Virus record (IMG/VR): IMGVR_UViG_3300043449_002711
Coordinates: 1-25,706 of that record
From: a virus
Strand: one strand, 5' to 3'
Length of the DNA stretch: 25,706 nt
Below, piece after piece: positions 4,995 to 11,984 of the stretch (positions are counted from its first letter, which is position 1; every line of letters starts with the position of its first letter). A program made the translations under genes and the position numbers. Below the pieces are notes generated by a model. That model worked only from the letters and a program-made list of their open reading frames with translations, was not told the origin of the DNA and searched no databases.

Positions 4995-5368
4995 TATTTT
5001 GGCTGAGAGTCTCCTGGGACAACTCTATACGAATCATCATCAAAATGCTGAGTAGAAATTTCTATGATAACAGTATCTTCTATCGCTTCTACTTGATGAG
5101 GATTCAGCTTAGGGATATCCACAACATCTCCAGCGCACAAAATAACAATAGACATTTTTGCAGTTTCTGTATTTATTACGCTTAATGCTATTTTGCCAGT
5201 TTGGATGTACCAAGTTTCATGCTTTTTGACATGAAAATGCATGGAGCCTTTTGCTCCTTGAGCGAAACGAAGAAACTTCATGCAGTAATCTGGACAATTA
5301 ATTATCCAATCTTCTCTGCCCCACCCTTTTGGATGAAGCTCTGGTTTTAAAAGGGAAACTTTGTTCAT
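4994..5368 (-). CDS. Cupin, mannose-6-phosphate isomerase type II-like
   Basis: The 124-aa single-domain cupin has motif 1 GSMHFHVKKHETWYIQTG, with likely metal ligands H44, H46 and E51, and motif 2 GDVVDIPKLNPHQVEAI, with P86 and H91. The C-terminal ISTQHFDDDSYRV segment is typical of the mannose-6-phosphate-isomerase-like cupins that isomerise or epimerise phosphorylated or nucleotide-linked sugars. It overlaps the carbamoyltransferase gene by four bases (ATGA), so the two are translated together, suggesting that the cupin prepares the sugar that is carbamoylated (inference). A binding-only cupin remains possible. Confidence 0.85.
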   Translation of the reverse strand: MNKVSLLKPELHPKGWGREDWIINCPDYCMKFLRFAQGAKGSMHFHVKKHETWYIQTGKIALSVINTETAKMSIVILCAGDVVDIPKLNPHQVEAIEDTVIIEISTQHFDDDSYRVVPGDSQPK

Positions 5369-6978
5369 TTTTTTGTAAAAACAAAATTTTCTACTACAAG
5401 TATATCAACTATATCATTGTCAAGATGCACAAAAGCTTCTTTGGGAGAGCAGATTATTGGTTCTTCGTGAATATTAAAAGAAGTATTCAATAGCACAGGA
5501 ATATTGCTAATATCATTAAACTTATTTATTAATTTGTAAAATTTTGGATTACTTTGTTCTGTGACGATTTGTATTCTTGCTGTTTTGTCAATTGGATGAA
5601 CTACAGCTGGAATTTTATCCGCCCATTCATCTCTTGTATCGTACAGCATAGTCATAAACTCCGCTGTATATTTTGATTTTTCAATTTTAAAAACTTTATC
5701 TGCATAGTTGTCTATTACAACTGGAGCAAATGGCATAAAATCATTTCTTTGAAGTTTTTTGTTGATTCTGTCGTATGTACCAGGAATACTTGGATTTGCA
5801 ATTATGCTGCGGTTGCATAGCGCTCTGGGGCCATACTCTACTCTGCCCCAAGCAATTCCAACTATTTTCCCTTTGGCTAATTCAAGGGCAATTTCATTTT
5901 CATTATATGGGTGTCTTTCAAATTTGTTTTTATCCCAAAAAATATTTTCGACTTCCGAATCTGAAAATTGTGCTCCCCAAAACATATCATTAACTCTAAA
6001 CGGCTTGAAATTATTTTCAAATAATTTATAAGTCGCAAAGCAACAACCAAGCGGCAAACCTTCGTCTCCCATTGGAGGAGCAACAAAAACTTCATCAAGC
6101 CAAGGTAATTCATTTAATCTTTTATTTACTTTTACATTTGCAAAAACTCCTCCAGCAACGGCTGCTTTTTTTATACTTGGATACATTTTATGTAAATTAT
6201 CAAAAAGTTGTAAAATTTTTTCTTCAAATACAAGTTGACCATTAAATGCTATATCGGCTTTTCTATGCGCAAAGAATGAACTTCCAAATTCAGTAAAAAA
6301 ATTATTATAAAAATCTTTATAAATTCCACCTAAAGCACATTTAGACCCTAAATCAAGATCTGTTTTTAAGCCATCAATTTTAATTGATTTGTCAAAAATT
6401 GAATAAAATTTTTCATTAAATCTTCCGTGAGAAGACATTCCTACCACTTTGCCTTCATCTTTTAAACGTTTCCAGCCCAAAAATTCCGTTAGCATTGCAT
6501 AATAATGACCAATTGATTTTCTCGAAAGATCAATCCCACTAATATATTGCAAATTACCATTTTTTCCTATAAAAAATTTAGCACTATGATTGTTTCCACT
6601 TGCATCTATAGAAACAACGAAAGCGTCTTCTTGAAAATTGCTTAAAAAGTAAGCTAAATTACAATGAGATTGGTGGTGGCCAGCTTGAATAAATTTATCC
6701 TTTAAATGCAGCAATCCACAAGAATTTAAGCATTTTTCCATTATTTCATCAAGTGCAAAACAACTTGTTATAAAATCAATATTATTCATTTCGTCCAAAA
6801 ATTTTTCTTTTGCAAATTTAGTCGATAATACTGGAAATCGCAAAAAATTATTTTCAAAATCTTTTTGCGCTTTAATTCTAGAAAATCTTTCTTCTTCAAA
6901 GCAAAAGATGATTTTGCCATCTTTGATTAAAGAAATTCCACAGCTGTGGCTTCCATAAGTTATTCCAAGAATATTCAT
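5365..6978 (-). CDS. NodU/TobZ-family carbamoyltransferase
   Basis: The 537-aa protein has both halves of the O-carbamoyltransferase family. The N-terminal Kae1/TsaD-like domain shows ILGITYGSHSCGISLI, EEERFSR, the metal-site H-x3-H at H101 and H105, SIDASGN (D125), and GGVFAN (276-281) with GDEGLPLG (304-311). The C-terminal domain shows GRVEYGPRALCNRSI (378-392) and PVLLNTSFN (494-502). Known members make carbamoyl-adenylate from carbamoyl phosphate and ATP and transfer it to a sugar or antibiotic hydroxyl. Length and motifs look intact, so it is probably active. It sits one base after the 192-aa gene and overlaps the cupin gene. The target could be a surface glycan, a nucleotide sugar or a modified DNA base; context favours a sugar. 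Confidence 0.92.
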   Translation of the reverse strand: MNILGITYGSHSCGISLIKDGKIIFCFEEERFSRIKAQKDFENNFLRFPVLSTKFAKEKFLDEMNNIDFITSCFALDEIMEKCLNSCGLLHLKDKFIQAGHHQSHCNLAYFLSNFQEDAFVVSIDASGNNHSAKFFIGKNGNLQYISGIDLSRKSIGHYYAMLTEFLGWKRLKDEGKVVGMSSHGRFNEKFYSIFDKSIKIDGLKTDLDLGSKCALGGIYKDFYNNFFTEFGSSFFAHRKADIAFNGQLVFEEKILQLFDNLHKMYPSIKKAAVAGGVFANVKVNKRLNELPWLDEVFVAPPMGDEGLPLGCCFATYKLFENNFKPFRVNDMFWGAQFSDSEVENIFWDKNKFERHPYNENEIALELAKGKIVGIAWGRVEYGPRALCNRSIIANPSIPGTYDRINKKLQRNDFMPFAPVVIDNYADKVFKIEKSKYTAEFMTMLYDTRDEWADKIPAVVHPIDKTARIQIVTEQSNPKFYKLINKFNDISNIPVLLNTSFNIHEEPIICSPKEAFVHLDNDIVDILVVENFVFTKK

Positions 6979-6979
6979 A

Positions 6980-7558
6980 TTAAATAGAAAATTTTATTTT
7001 CTCAGCGCCTTTTGCAATTCCGCCCCAAAATGGATACCAAATATTATGCCTAATTACCCAAAACCATTTGGTGTTAAAAATATATTTATTTCTCCAAAGA
7101 TTTTGCTTGGCAAAAAGTTCTTCTCTCCATTTTTCATCTGATCTAACTCTTTCGGCATTATCTTCTTTCTTAAAAGAAAATAATTCAAATCCATCAAGAA
7201 TTCCTTTGGTAAAAGTTGCTTTAAATTCTATCCAGCAATCCCATTTGCCTTCGACATCATTCGCGAAATCATAGAAAAAAATTTCTCCATGAAATGGGAC
7301 TTCCTCTAAATATGGCTCTTCTCTCTTCAAGTGCCCAATTCTATCCATTACGCTTTTTCCTTTTGGGTTTCCTTCTACCCAAGTGTCAACTTTATACTTT
7401 TCAATGAAAAGTTTTCCGCCCTGAATAAAATAAAGACTCATTGATTGCCCAAGGTCTTTTGTTTGCCAGATGCGGTTGTTTTTATCCAAGCCAAGATCCT
7501 TCATTTCCTGAGTATAAGGAAGAGGATCGGAAATAGAGATATCATCGAACATGCCCAT
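6980..7558 (-). CDS. Conserved MGMFD-type phage protein (192 aa)
   Basis: It begins MGMFDDISISDPLPYTQEMK, a start seen in conserved phage proteins of unknown role, and includes a QTKDLGQSM-x-x-YFIQGGKLF segment. It is rich in Trp, Phe and Lys, with a C-terminal aromatic stretch. A good Shine-Dalgarno (AAAGGA) lies six bases before the ATG, unlike most genes of the operon. No enzymatic motif is visible. Confidence 0.72.
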   Translation of the reverse strand: MGMFDDISISDPLPYTQEMKDLGLDKNNRIWQTKDLGQSMSLYFIQGGKLFIEKYKVDTWVEGNPKGKSVMDRIGHLKREEPYLEEVPFHGEIFFYDFANDVEGKWDCWIEFKATFTKGILDGFELFSFKKEDNAERVRSDEKWREELFAKQNLWRNKYIFNTKWFWVIRHNIWYPFWGGIAKGAEKIKFSI

Positions 7559-7559
7559 A

Positions 7560-7796
7560 TTATTCCTTTGTTATACTAAAAGTGCCATCTTCGTTTTCAG
7601 AAAAAATTAATTCATCGCCAACTTTCCAATTTAAATTCTTTATCATGCTATCTGGGATTTCAATATACTGCTCTTTTGTTTTTTCGTCAATTTTTATTGG
7701 AACGACAGCTTTTTGCGAAAAAATATTATCCCAGTTATCAGAATATTCATCATAGCTGATAGATAATGGTCTTGGCTTTGAACCTTTGCCGTTCAT
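7560..7796 (-). CDS. AbrB/SpoVT-like small phage protein (78 aa)
   Basis: Two parts are visible. The N-terminus MNGKGSKPRPLSISYDEYSD with NWDNIF is a conserved phage signature (GKGS-x-PRP). The C-terminus (about 45-78, IEIPDSMIKNLNWKVGDELI followed by an acidic turn and FSITKE) matches the swapped-hairpin AbrB/MazE/SpoVT pattern found in transcription regulators and antitoxins. No toxin gene is adjacent. The start overlaps the upstream stop by one base (TAATG). A DNA-binding regulatory role is inferred. Confidence 0.75.
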   Translation of the reverse strand: MNGKGSKPRPLSISYDEYSDNWDNIFSQKAVVPIKIDEKTKEQYIEIPDSMIKNLNWKVGDELIFSENEDGTFSITKE

Positions 7797-8005
7797 TAGT
7801 TATAATTTTTATAATCTGGATAATTAAACTGAGTTTCTAAAAACTCACTAAGAGCGTCATGGAAACGATCATCGCTAGTTACAGAATTAAACCAAATATC
7901 ACGCTTATTTAAAGTTTCATAGACGTTCAAACAGATTGCTCTCACATCTTCCATATGAACTTCGCGGCTTAAACTGAGTTTAGGATTTTTATTTTTTGGC
8001 TTCAT
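7796..8005 (-). CDS. Small hypothetical protein (69 aa)
   Basis: The 69-aa protein has a basic head (MKPKNKNPKLSLSREVHMED) and an acidic, aromatic tail (DDRFHDALSEFLETQFNYPD). It overlaps the metallophosphoesterase gene by four bases and the AbrB-like gene by one. No family is recognised. Confidence 0.62.
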   Translation of the reverse strand: MKPKNKNPKLSLSREVHMEDVRAICLNVYETLNKRDIWFNSVTSDDRFHDALSEFLETQFNYPDYKNYN

Positions 8006-8694
8006 GTTACGTTAACTATACTGATGTTTTTGTCTTTGTCAATATCAAAAACGAAAGGTTTGTTTGTTGCGAGATATTCTTCGCTGCAAATACTGCAATT
8101 TACAAAAAGAGTATGCTCTTGTTGAACTTGCTGTCCAGCACAAAAATGGATATGCCCAAATAAATGAACCGATGGTTTTATTTTTTTTACTTTTTTAAGA
8201 AGTTCGTCGCAACCAACTTGATCGTAAAGGCCATATCCTCTAGGAGCAGCATCGCAAATTCCATGAGGGGGACCATGAGTAATTAAAACATCCGTGCCTT
8301 TTGGAATTTTATCCCAATGCTTTTTAATATTCGCTCCCCTGTCTCTGTTAAACGCCCAATTGAAAAAACGAGGCTGAACTGGACTGCCCCAAAAATTAAT
8401 TCCAAAAAGATTGATTCCACTATCGTTGAGATAGTGAGTTGAATCATTTAGGTGAATTTTTGTTAGCATTTCAATATCGTGATAGGAGCCTTGCTCAAAA
8501 ACAAGATCGTGATTACCGGCAATAAAAATCTTTCGTTGGTGAGGGTGGGTCTGAAACCAATGAATGAATCTTGTTGCGTCGAGGTATTGACCATGAGTGC
8601 AAAAGTCGCCGCAATGGATAAGAATATCGCCATCTGGAATCATTAATTCATTGTGGCGTCCGTGGGTATCTGAGATAACAACTATTCTAGTCAT
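8002..8694 (-). CDS. Calcineurin-like metallophosphoesterase (MPPED-like)
   Basis: The 230-aa protein carries the full set of metal-binding motifs in order: SDTHG (D9, H11), CGDF (D30), AGNHD (N61, H62), THGPPHG (H140) and GHIHF (H181, H183). The THGPPHG-then-GHIH layout and the length fit the MPPED1/2-like branch of metal-dependent phosphodiesterases, whose members hydrolyse phosphodiesters such as cyclic nucleotides. All catalytic residues are present. It is the first gene of the long minus-strand operon and has the operon's promoter. A role in clearing a nucleotide signal would suit an early gene but is not shown by the sequence. Confidence 0.9.
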   Translation of the reverse strand: MTRIVVISDTHGRHNELMIPDGDILIHCGDFCTHGQYLDATRFIHWFQTHPHQRKIFIAGNHDLVFEQGSYHDIEMLTKIHLNDSTHYLNDSGINLFGINFWGSPVQPRFFNWAFNRDRGANIKKHWDKIPKGTDVLITHGPPHGICDAAPRGYGLYDQVGCDELLKKVKKIKPSVHLFGHIHFCAGQQVQQEHTLFVNCSICSEEYLATNKPFVFDIDKDKNISIVNVT

Positions 8695-8701
8695 AGAAGA
8701 G

Positions 8702-8729
8702 ATGATAAATATTTTTGCTGGTTTGTCAA
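8702..8729 (-). promoter_or_regulatory. Sigma70-like promoter of the main minus-strand operon
   Basis: Minus strand TTGACA, 16-bp spacer, TATCAT, seven bases, then the ATG at 8694. It is the best -35 in the window and has the same leaderless geometry as the region-1 promoters. It probably drives the whole 8.7-3.4 kb gene chain. Confidence 0.65.
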
Positions 8730-8745
8730 TAGTTTTTTCAAAGAA

Positions 8746-8753
8746 GTGTAAAT
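8746..8753 (+). promoter_or_regulatory. GTGTAAAT late-type promoter motif
   Basis: GTGTAAAT, then six bases to the ATG at 8760. It lies back to back with the leftward sigma70-like promoter at 8702-8729. Confidence 0.5.
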
Positions 8754-8759
8754 ATTCAA

Positions 8760-9122
8760 ATGGAAAAGGAATTTAATAATTTTATTTCCGAAAACTCGGT
8801 TATTTTAGTAGCCGGTGTCGCCTCCTTATTTTTTAAGGAGTTCATAACAAACATTGTCAAAAGTCTTTTGTTTCGAATCACTTCTGGCTTAAAAGAAGAT
8901 GACATTTTAATTTTTTGGGACGGCTCAAAAAGCCCTGCAAGAATAGTAAGGATCGGATGGCTCTCGACCACTTTGTTTCTGTACGATGTTGACGAAAAGG
9001 GAATCATAACTGGTGGTCATAGCATAACCTTACAAAACTTTAAACTTGAAAGTGTTAAACTTTTGAAAAGGTTAGCGTCAATTGACGAAAATGATTTAAA
9101 ATCTATCGCCAGAAAAGGTTAG
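8760..9122 (+). CDS. Small membrane protein with MscS-like beta domain
   Basis: The 120-aa product has an N-terminal hydrophobic part (residues about 12-38, SVILVAGVASLFFKEFITNI and onward), then GLKEDDILIFWDG, then ARIVRIGWLSTTLFLY. The D-D-x-I/V then R-I-V-x-I-G-x-x-x-T sequence resembles the beta domain that follows the pore helix in MscS-type mechanosensitive channels. It is much shorter than a full channel and lacks a clear Gly/Ala pore helix, so it may be a remnant or a phage-specific modulator. Its stop overlaps the convergent gene's stop by four bases. A GTGTAAAT motif six bases before the ATG supports expression. Confidence 0.68.
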   Translation: MEKEFNNFISENSVILVAGVASLFFKEFITNIVKSLLFRITSGLKEDDILIFWDGSKSPARIVRIGWLSTTLFLYDVDEKGIITGGHSITLQNFKLESVKLLKRLASIDENDLKSIARKG

Positions 9123-9871
9123 TAGTTCGGATAGATCAAATCCATTTTGGAGCTATATTTTGTCTCACCAATATAATGGATATCATCTAAATGCGTTGAT
9201 TTGGGCAAAAGCTCAATTGTTCTTTTCTTATTGAGAGCGCAAGCTATTGCTCCTGGTCCACTTTGATTAGCTAAAATTGCAGTTGCAGAATTAAAATAAA
9301 AAAACCAATCAGAAAGAGTTTGGGGGTTTTCGTTTAAACAGAGATGTTTTAATGGGAATTGTTCGTAAGCTTCTTTTGATCCTAGGAATAAAGCTTTTTT
9401 ATATTTTTTTATTTCGTTTTCAAACGAATTAATGATGTGCCTGTTCATTGAATTTTTTGGTTTTCTTGAAATAAAAATTGTGTCATCGCAATCGAATGAC
9501 TTATTGTACGTTGTCCAAGAGCCATGAATAGGTTTTGCATCAGGACCAAAAAAAGTTTTTGTTAAAATTTCCGTCCAACAAGTTTTATAGAGATACTCGC
9601 TATCTCTAAATTTAATTGTATTTACGTCTATATTTTCTCCTGCCCATAATTTAAATGAATTGCAATATTCCTGCTGAGACATGATAGGGCAAAGCTCTTT
9701 GTAAGTATTTTCTAAACCAAATTCAAAATTTGCATTGCCATAATAGCTATTTCCAGAATCACAAATAAAAATATTTGAAACTATGCCAGTAGTTTTGTAT
9801 ATATAATTTGGAACATATAAACAATGCACGAAATCTCCGAACTTGCCTCCAATTAAGACGTTGATTGACAT
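9119..9871 (-). CDS. GT9/heptosyltransferase-like glycosyltransferase
   Basis: The 250-aa protein begins with a nucleotide-sugar-binding style strand and loop (INVLIGGKFGDFVHCLYVPN), and near its end has NQSGPGAIACALNKKRTIEL, the Ser-Gly-Pro-x-x-x-x-A-x-A signature of GT-B enzymes such as GT9 heptosyltransferases and related phage proteins. The two Rossmann-like halves are compact and the protein is shorter than bacterial GT9 enzymes (about 320-350 aa). It could add a sugar to a host glycan, a virion protein or DNA. It is transcribed leftward from its own promoter. Confidence 0.7.
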   Translation of the reverse strand: MSINVLIGGKFGDFVHCLYVPNYIYKTTGIVSNIFICDSGNSYYGNANFEFGLENTYKELCPIMSQQEYCNSFKLWAGENIDVNTIKFRDSEYLYKTCWTEILTKTFFGPDAKPIHGSWTTYNKSFDCDDTIFISRKPKNSMNRHIINSFENEIKKYKKALFLGSKEAYEQFPLKHLCLNENPQTLSDWFFYFNSATAILANQSGPGAIACALNKKRTIELLPKSTHLDDIHYIGETKYSSKMDLIYPNY

Positions 9872-9877
9872 ATTGAA

Positions 9878-9906
9878 TAAATAAACTACGCTTATTATAA
9901 TTACAA
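9878..9906 (-). promoter_or_regulatory. Sigma70-like promoter, leaderless type
   Basis: Minus strand TTGTAA, 17-bp spacer, TATTTA, six bases, then the ATG at 9871. It faces away from the GTGTAAAT motif at 9910-9917, only three bases away. Confidence 0.5.
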
Positions 9907-9909
9907 AGA

Positions 9910-9917
9910 GTGTAAAT
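9910..9917 (+). promoter_or_regulatory. GTGTAAAT late-type promoter motif
   Basis: GTGTAAAT, then seven bases to the ATG at 9925, at the head of the + strand structural block. There is no Shine-Dalgarno, so a leaderless start is likely here too. Confidence 0.5.
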
Positions 9918-9924
9918 TATACCA

Positions 9925-10734
9925 ATGGCATATATCGCGTACAATAATATTAGAGCTTTTCTTTCGACTGGAGACGAGCAAAGTGTCTCTACAGGAAGCT
10001 ATAATATTTTATACGCTACGAATTTTAATGCCAGCAACACGACTCAATTAAAAAGGGTAAGAAGAATTGGCCAAGAGCTTGATTATTATATACAAACAAG
10101 CCCAAAAAGCGCTTCTGTCTCAACAACTGTAATACCAGTTACAGGAACTAATTTTAATCAGTTTACTGGATTTTTAGCTTTAACTGGAGATTTTACAAGC
10201 GGTTCCTATATTCAGGTTCCAAATTACAGGTTTGATAAATGTTTCTTAAAATCTTTTTCTTTTTCGGTCGAGCCTTGGAGTCCATTATTTGTGCAAATGG
10301 AGTTTGATTCTTATGGTCTGGCAACTGGAAACGGAATAACTTCTTACGCTGGTCAAACTTCGGAAACTGGAATTGTTTCGCCATTAAGAGGAATGTCGAT
10401 TACTTTTACCACAACAAATTTTACTCAAACTATCAGTGAATACGAAAATTTAAATTTTAATATCGAAGTTGAACGCGCACCTAATTACGAAATAGGCAGC
10501 GCTTATCCAAGAAAAGTTAGCGTAACAAAAATTACCAAAACGTTGCAGGTTAATGGAATTTCTAATACAGATTGGCTTTCTGACTACCAACCAAACACAT
10601 CTGTAACAGGAACAATTACAATGGCAGATGGAAATTCATTTTCTGTTATTGGCGTGTTAGCTTCTCAAACATCATCTCTAGATAGCAATGGCGTAGCAAA
10701 AGGAGGTCTACAGATAGTTGAAGAGATGGTTTAA
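9925..10734 (+). CDS. Putative tail tube-like structural protein
   Basis: The 269-aa protein is rich in Ser, Thr, Asn, Phe and Tyr with alternating beta-strand patterns and no enzymatic motif, as in phage tail tube or tail sheath-associated proteins. Segments such as FTGFLALTGDFTSGSYIQVP and FRFDKCFLKSFSFSVEPWSP-like beta hairpins fit a tail-tube fold. It opens the late block just before phoH. The call is structural rather than motif-based; a baseplate or other virion protein is possible. Confidence 0.5.
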   Translation: MAYIAYNNIRAFLSTGDEQSVSTGSYNILYATNFNASNTTQLKRVRRIGQELDYYIQTSPKSASVSTTVIPVTGTNFNQFTGFLALTGDFTSGSYIQVPNYRFDKCFLKSFSFSVEPWSPLFVQMEFDSYGLATGNGITSYAGQTSETGIVSPLRGMSITFTTTNFTQTISEYENLNFNIEVERAPNYEIGSAYPRKVSVTKITKTLQVNGISNTDWLSDYQPNTSVTGTITMADGNSFSVIGVLASQTSSLDSNGVAKGGLQIVEEMV

Positions 10735-10739
10735 ACTTT

Positions 10740-11513
10740 ATGGCAAAAAAGCCCAAAAAAACAAAATCGGCATCTACGGAACTAGTTATTCCGCAGATGA
10801 AAATGGAAATAAAATTCAAAGAACGTAAATTTAAATTCACAGAAAAACAACAACACCTTTTAAAGATTCTTTTAAACGACGAAACTAAGATTGTCTTTAT
10901 TGCTGGACCAGCGGGAACCTCAAAGACTTTCATGGCCGTTTATGCAGCACTCAACCTCATCAACCACAATGAAAAAGATATTATCTATATTAGAACAATC
11001 GCTGAAAGCGGCGAAAAATCTCTTGGCTCGCTGCCAGGAACAGTTGGCGAAAAGTTTCAGCCATACCTGCTCCCTCTTGAAGACAAAATTCAAGAAATAA
11101 TTGAACCCACTGATGCTCATAGACTTAAAGACGAAGGCAGAGTTTCCGCAACGCCAATTAATTTCTTAAGAGGCAGCACGCTTACCGATAAGATAGTTAT
11201 AGCCGATGAAGTCCAAAATTTCACAGCAAAAGAAATTACAACTCTCATCACCAGAATTGGTGAGGGGAGTAAGATTTTCTTATGCGGAGATTTTATGCAA
11301 TCAGACATCAAAAGTAAAAATGGATTTATCGACTTTTATAATTTATTTTCAGACGAGAGTTCCTCACAGCATGGAATTTTCTCATTCGAATTTACCGAAG
11401 AAGACATAAAAAGAAGCGAAATTCTAAAATTTATCGTAAAGAAAATAAAACATCTTAACTCGGTTGACCAGTCTCATAGCCGAAAAGATTTTCGTTTTGA
11501 GCAGGCGGGTTAA
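10740..11513 (+). CDS. phoH: PhoH-like P-loop ATPase
   Basis: The 257-aa protein has a basic N-terminal tail, a FTEKQQHLLKILL lead-in helix, Walker A GPAGTSKT (56-63), the family segment GSLPGTVGEKFQPYLLPLED (96-115) and Walker B IVIADEVQN (152-160), followed by a sensor-like FLCGDFMQSD. This is the PhoH/PhoL ATPase family, which is very common in tailed phages and related to helicases acting on RNA; its phage role is unsettled. It begins five bases after the tail-tube-like gene. Confidence 0.92.
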   Translation: MAKKPKKTKSASTELVIPQMKMEIKFKERKFKFTEKQQHLLKILLNDETKIVFIAGPAGTSKTFMAVYAALNLINHNEKDIIYIRTIAESGEKSLGSLPGTVGEKFQPYLLPLEDKIQEIIEPTDAHRLKDEGRVSATPINFLRGSTLTDKIVIADEVQNFTAKEITTLITRIGEGSKIFLCGDFMQSDIKSKNGFIDFYNLFSDESSSQHGIFSFEFTEEDIKRSEILKFIVKKIKHLNSVDQSHSRKDFRFEQAG

Positions 11514-11532
11514 GGCCATAAATACAGATAAG

Positions 11533-11598
11533 ATGGTTGAAATTCATATAGATATAGATACTATACTAATAAAGTTGGAAAATTTTAGCAAAAGTTAA
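11533..11598 (+). CDS. Possible 21-aa peptide
   Basis: A 21-codon frame (MVEIHIDIDTILIKLENFSK and a final Ser) sits in the gap between phoH and the zinc-ribbon gene. CATAAATA, close to the T4 late-promoter core TATAAATA, lies eight bases before its ATG. Either the peptide is real or this is only a leader for the next gene. Weak. Confidence 0.22.
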   Translation: MVEIHIDIDTILIKLENFSKS

Positions 11599-11615
11599 TA
11601 AAATTAAACAAATAT

Positions 11616-11984
11616 ATGGCAACCATCTTCTGTACAAATTGTGGAGGCAAGCACGAATATAGTGGATTTGCTCCTAATTTTTGTTCAAAATGCGGCACAC
11701 CTATAAACGGCAAATCTCAGAAAGAGGCGCCAGTAAAAAAAATTGCTAGGGAAGATGTTGAAACTGAATCAGAAGATAATACTGATATTGATGAGCTTCC
11801 TGACATCAAAAAACTTGATGTTGAAATAGAGGTAGAGGGTGGATTTAGACAGTTTAATTTAGAAGAACTGTCAAAAAATCCAACAGCAGCAAAAGCTAAA
11901 AGGTTCGCTCCAACTCGCCACAATGGTCTTGGAGACCTTTCTCCCTCTAAATATGGAAGCTCAAAAAACAAAGCGCAAGATTAA
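11616..11984 (+). CDS. Zinc-ribbon protein (122 aa)
   Basis: The N-terminus has a zinc ribbon with Cys pairs C6-x2-C9 and C23-x2-C26 (FCTNCGG and FCSKCGTP). A long acidic linker follows (about 46-80, many Glu and Asp), then a basic tail KAKRFAPTRH. The architecture suits a protein that bridges nucleic acid or polymerase and another partner. The sigma-factor gene begins inside its 3' end, so the two are coupled, and it may assist sigma-dependent late transcription (inference). Confidence 0.75.
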   Translation: MATIFCTNCGGKHEYSGFAPNFCSKCGTPINGKSQKEAPVKKIAREDVETESEDNTDIDELPDIKKLDVEIEVEGGFRQFNLEELSKNPTAAKAKRFAPTRHNGLGDLSPSKYGSSKNKAQD

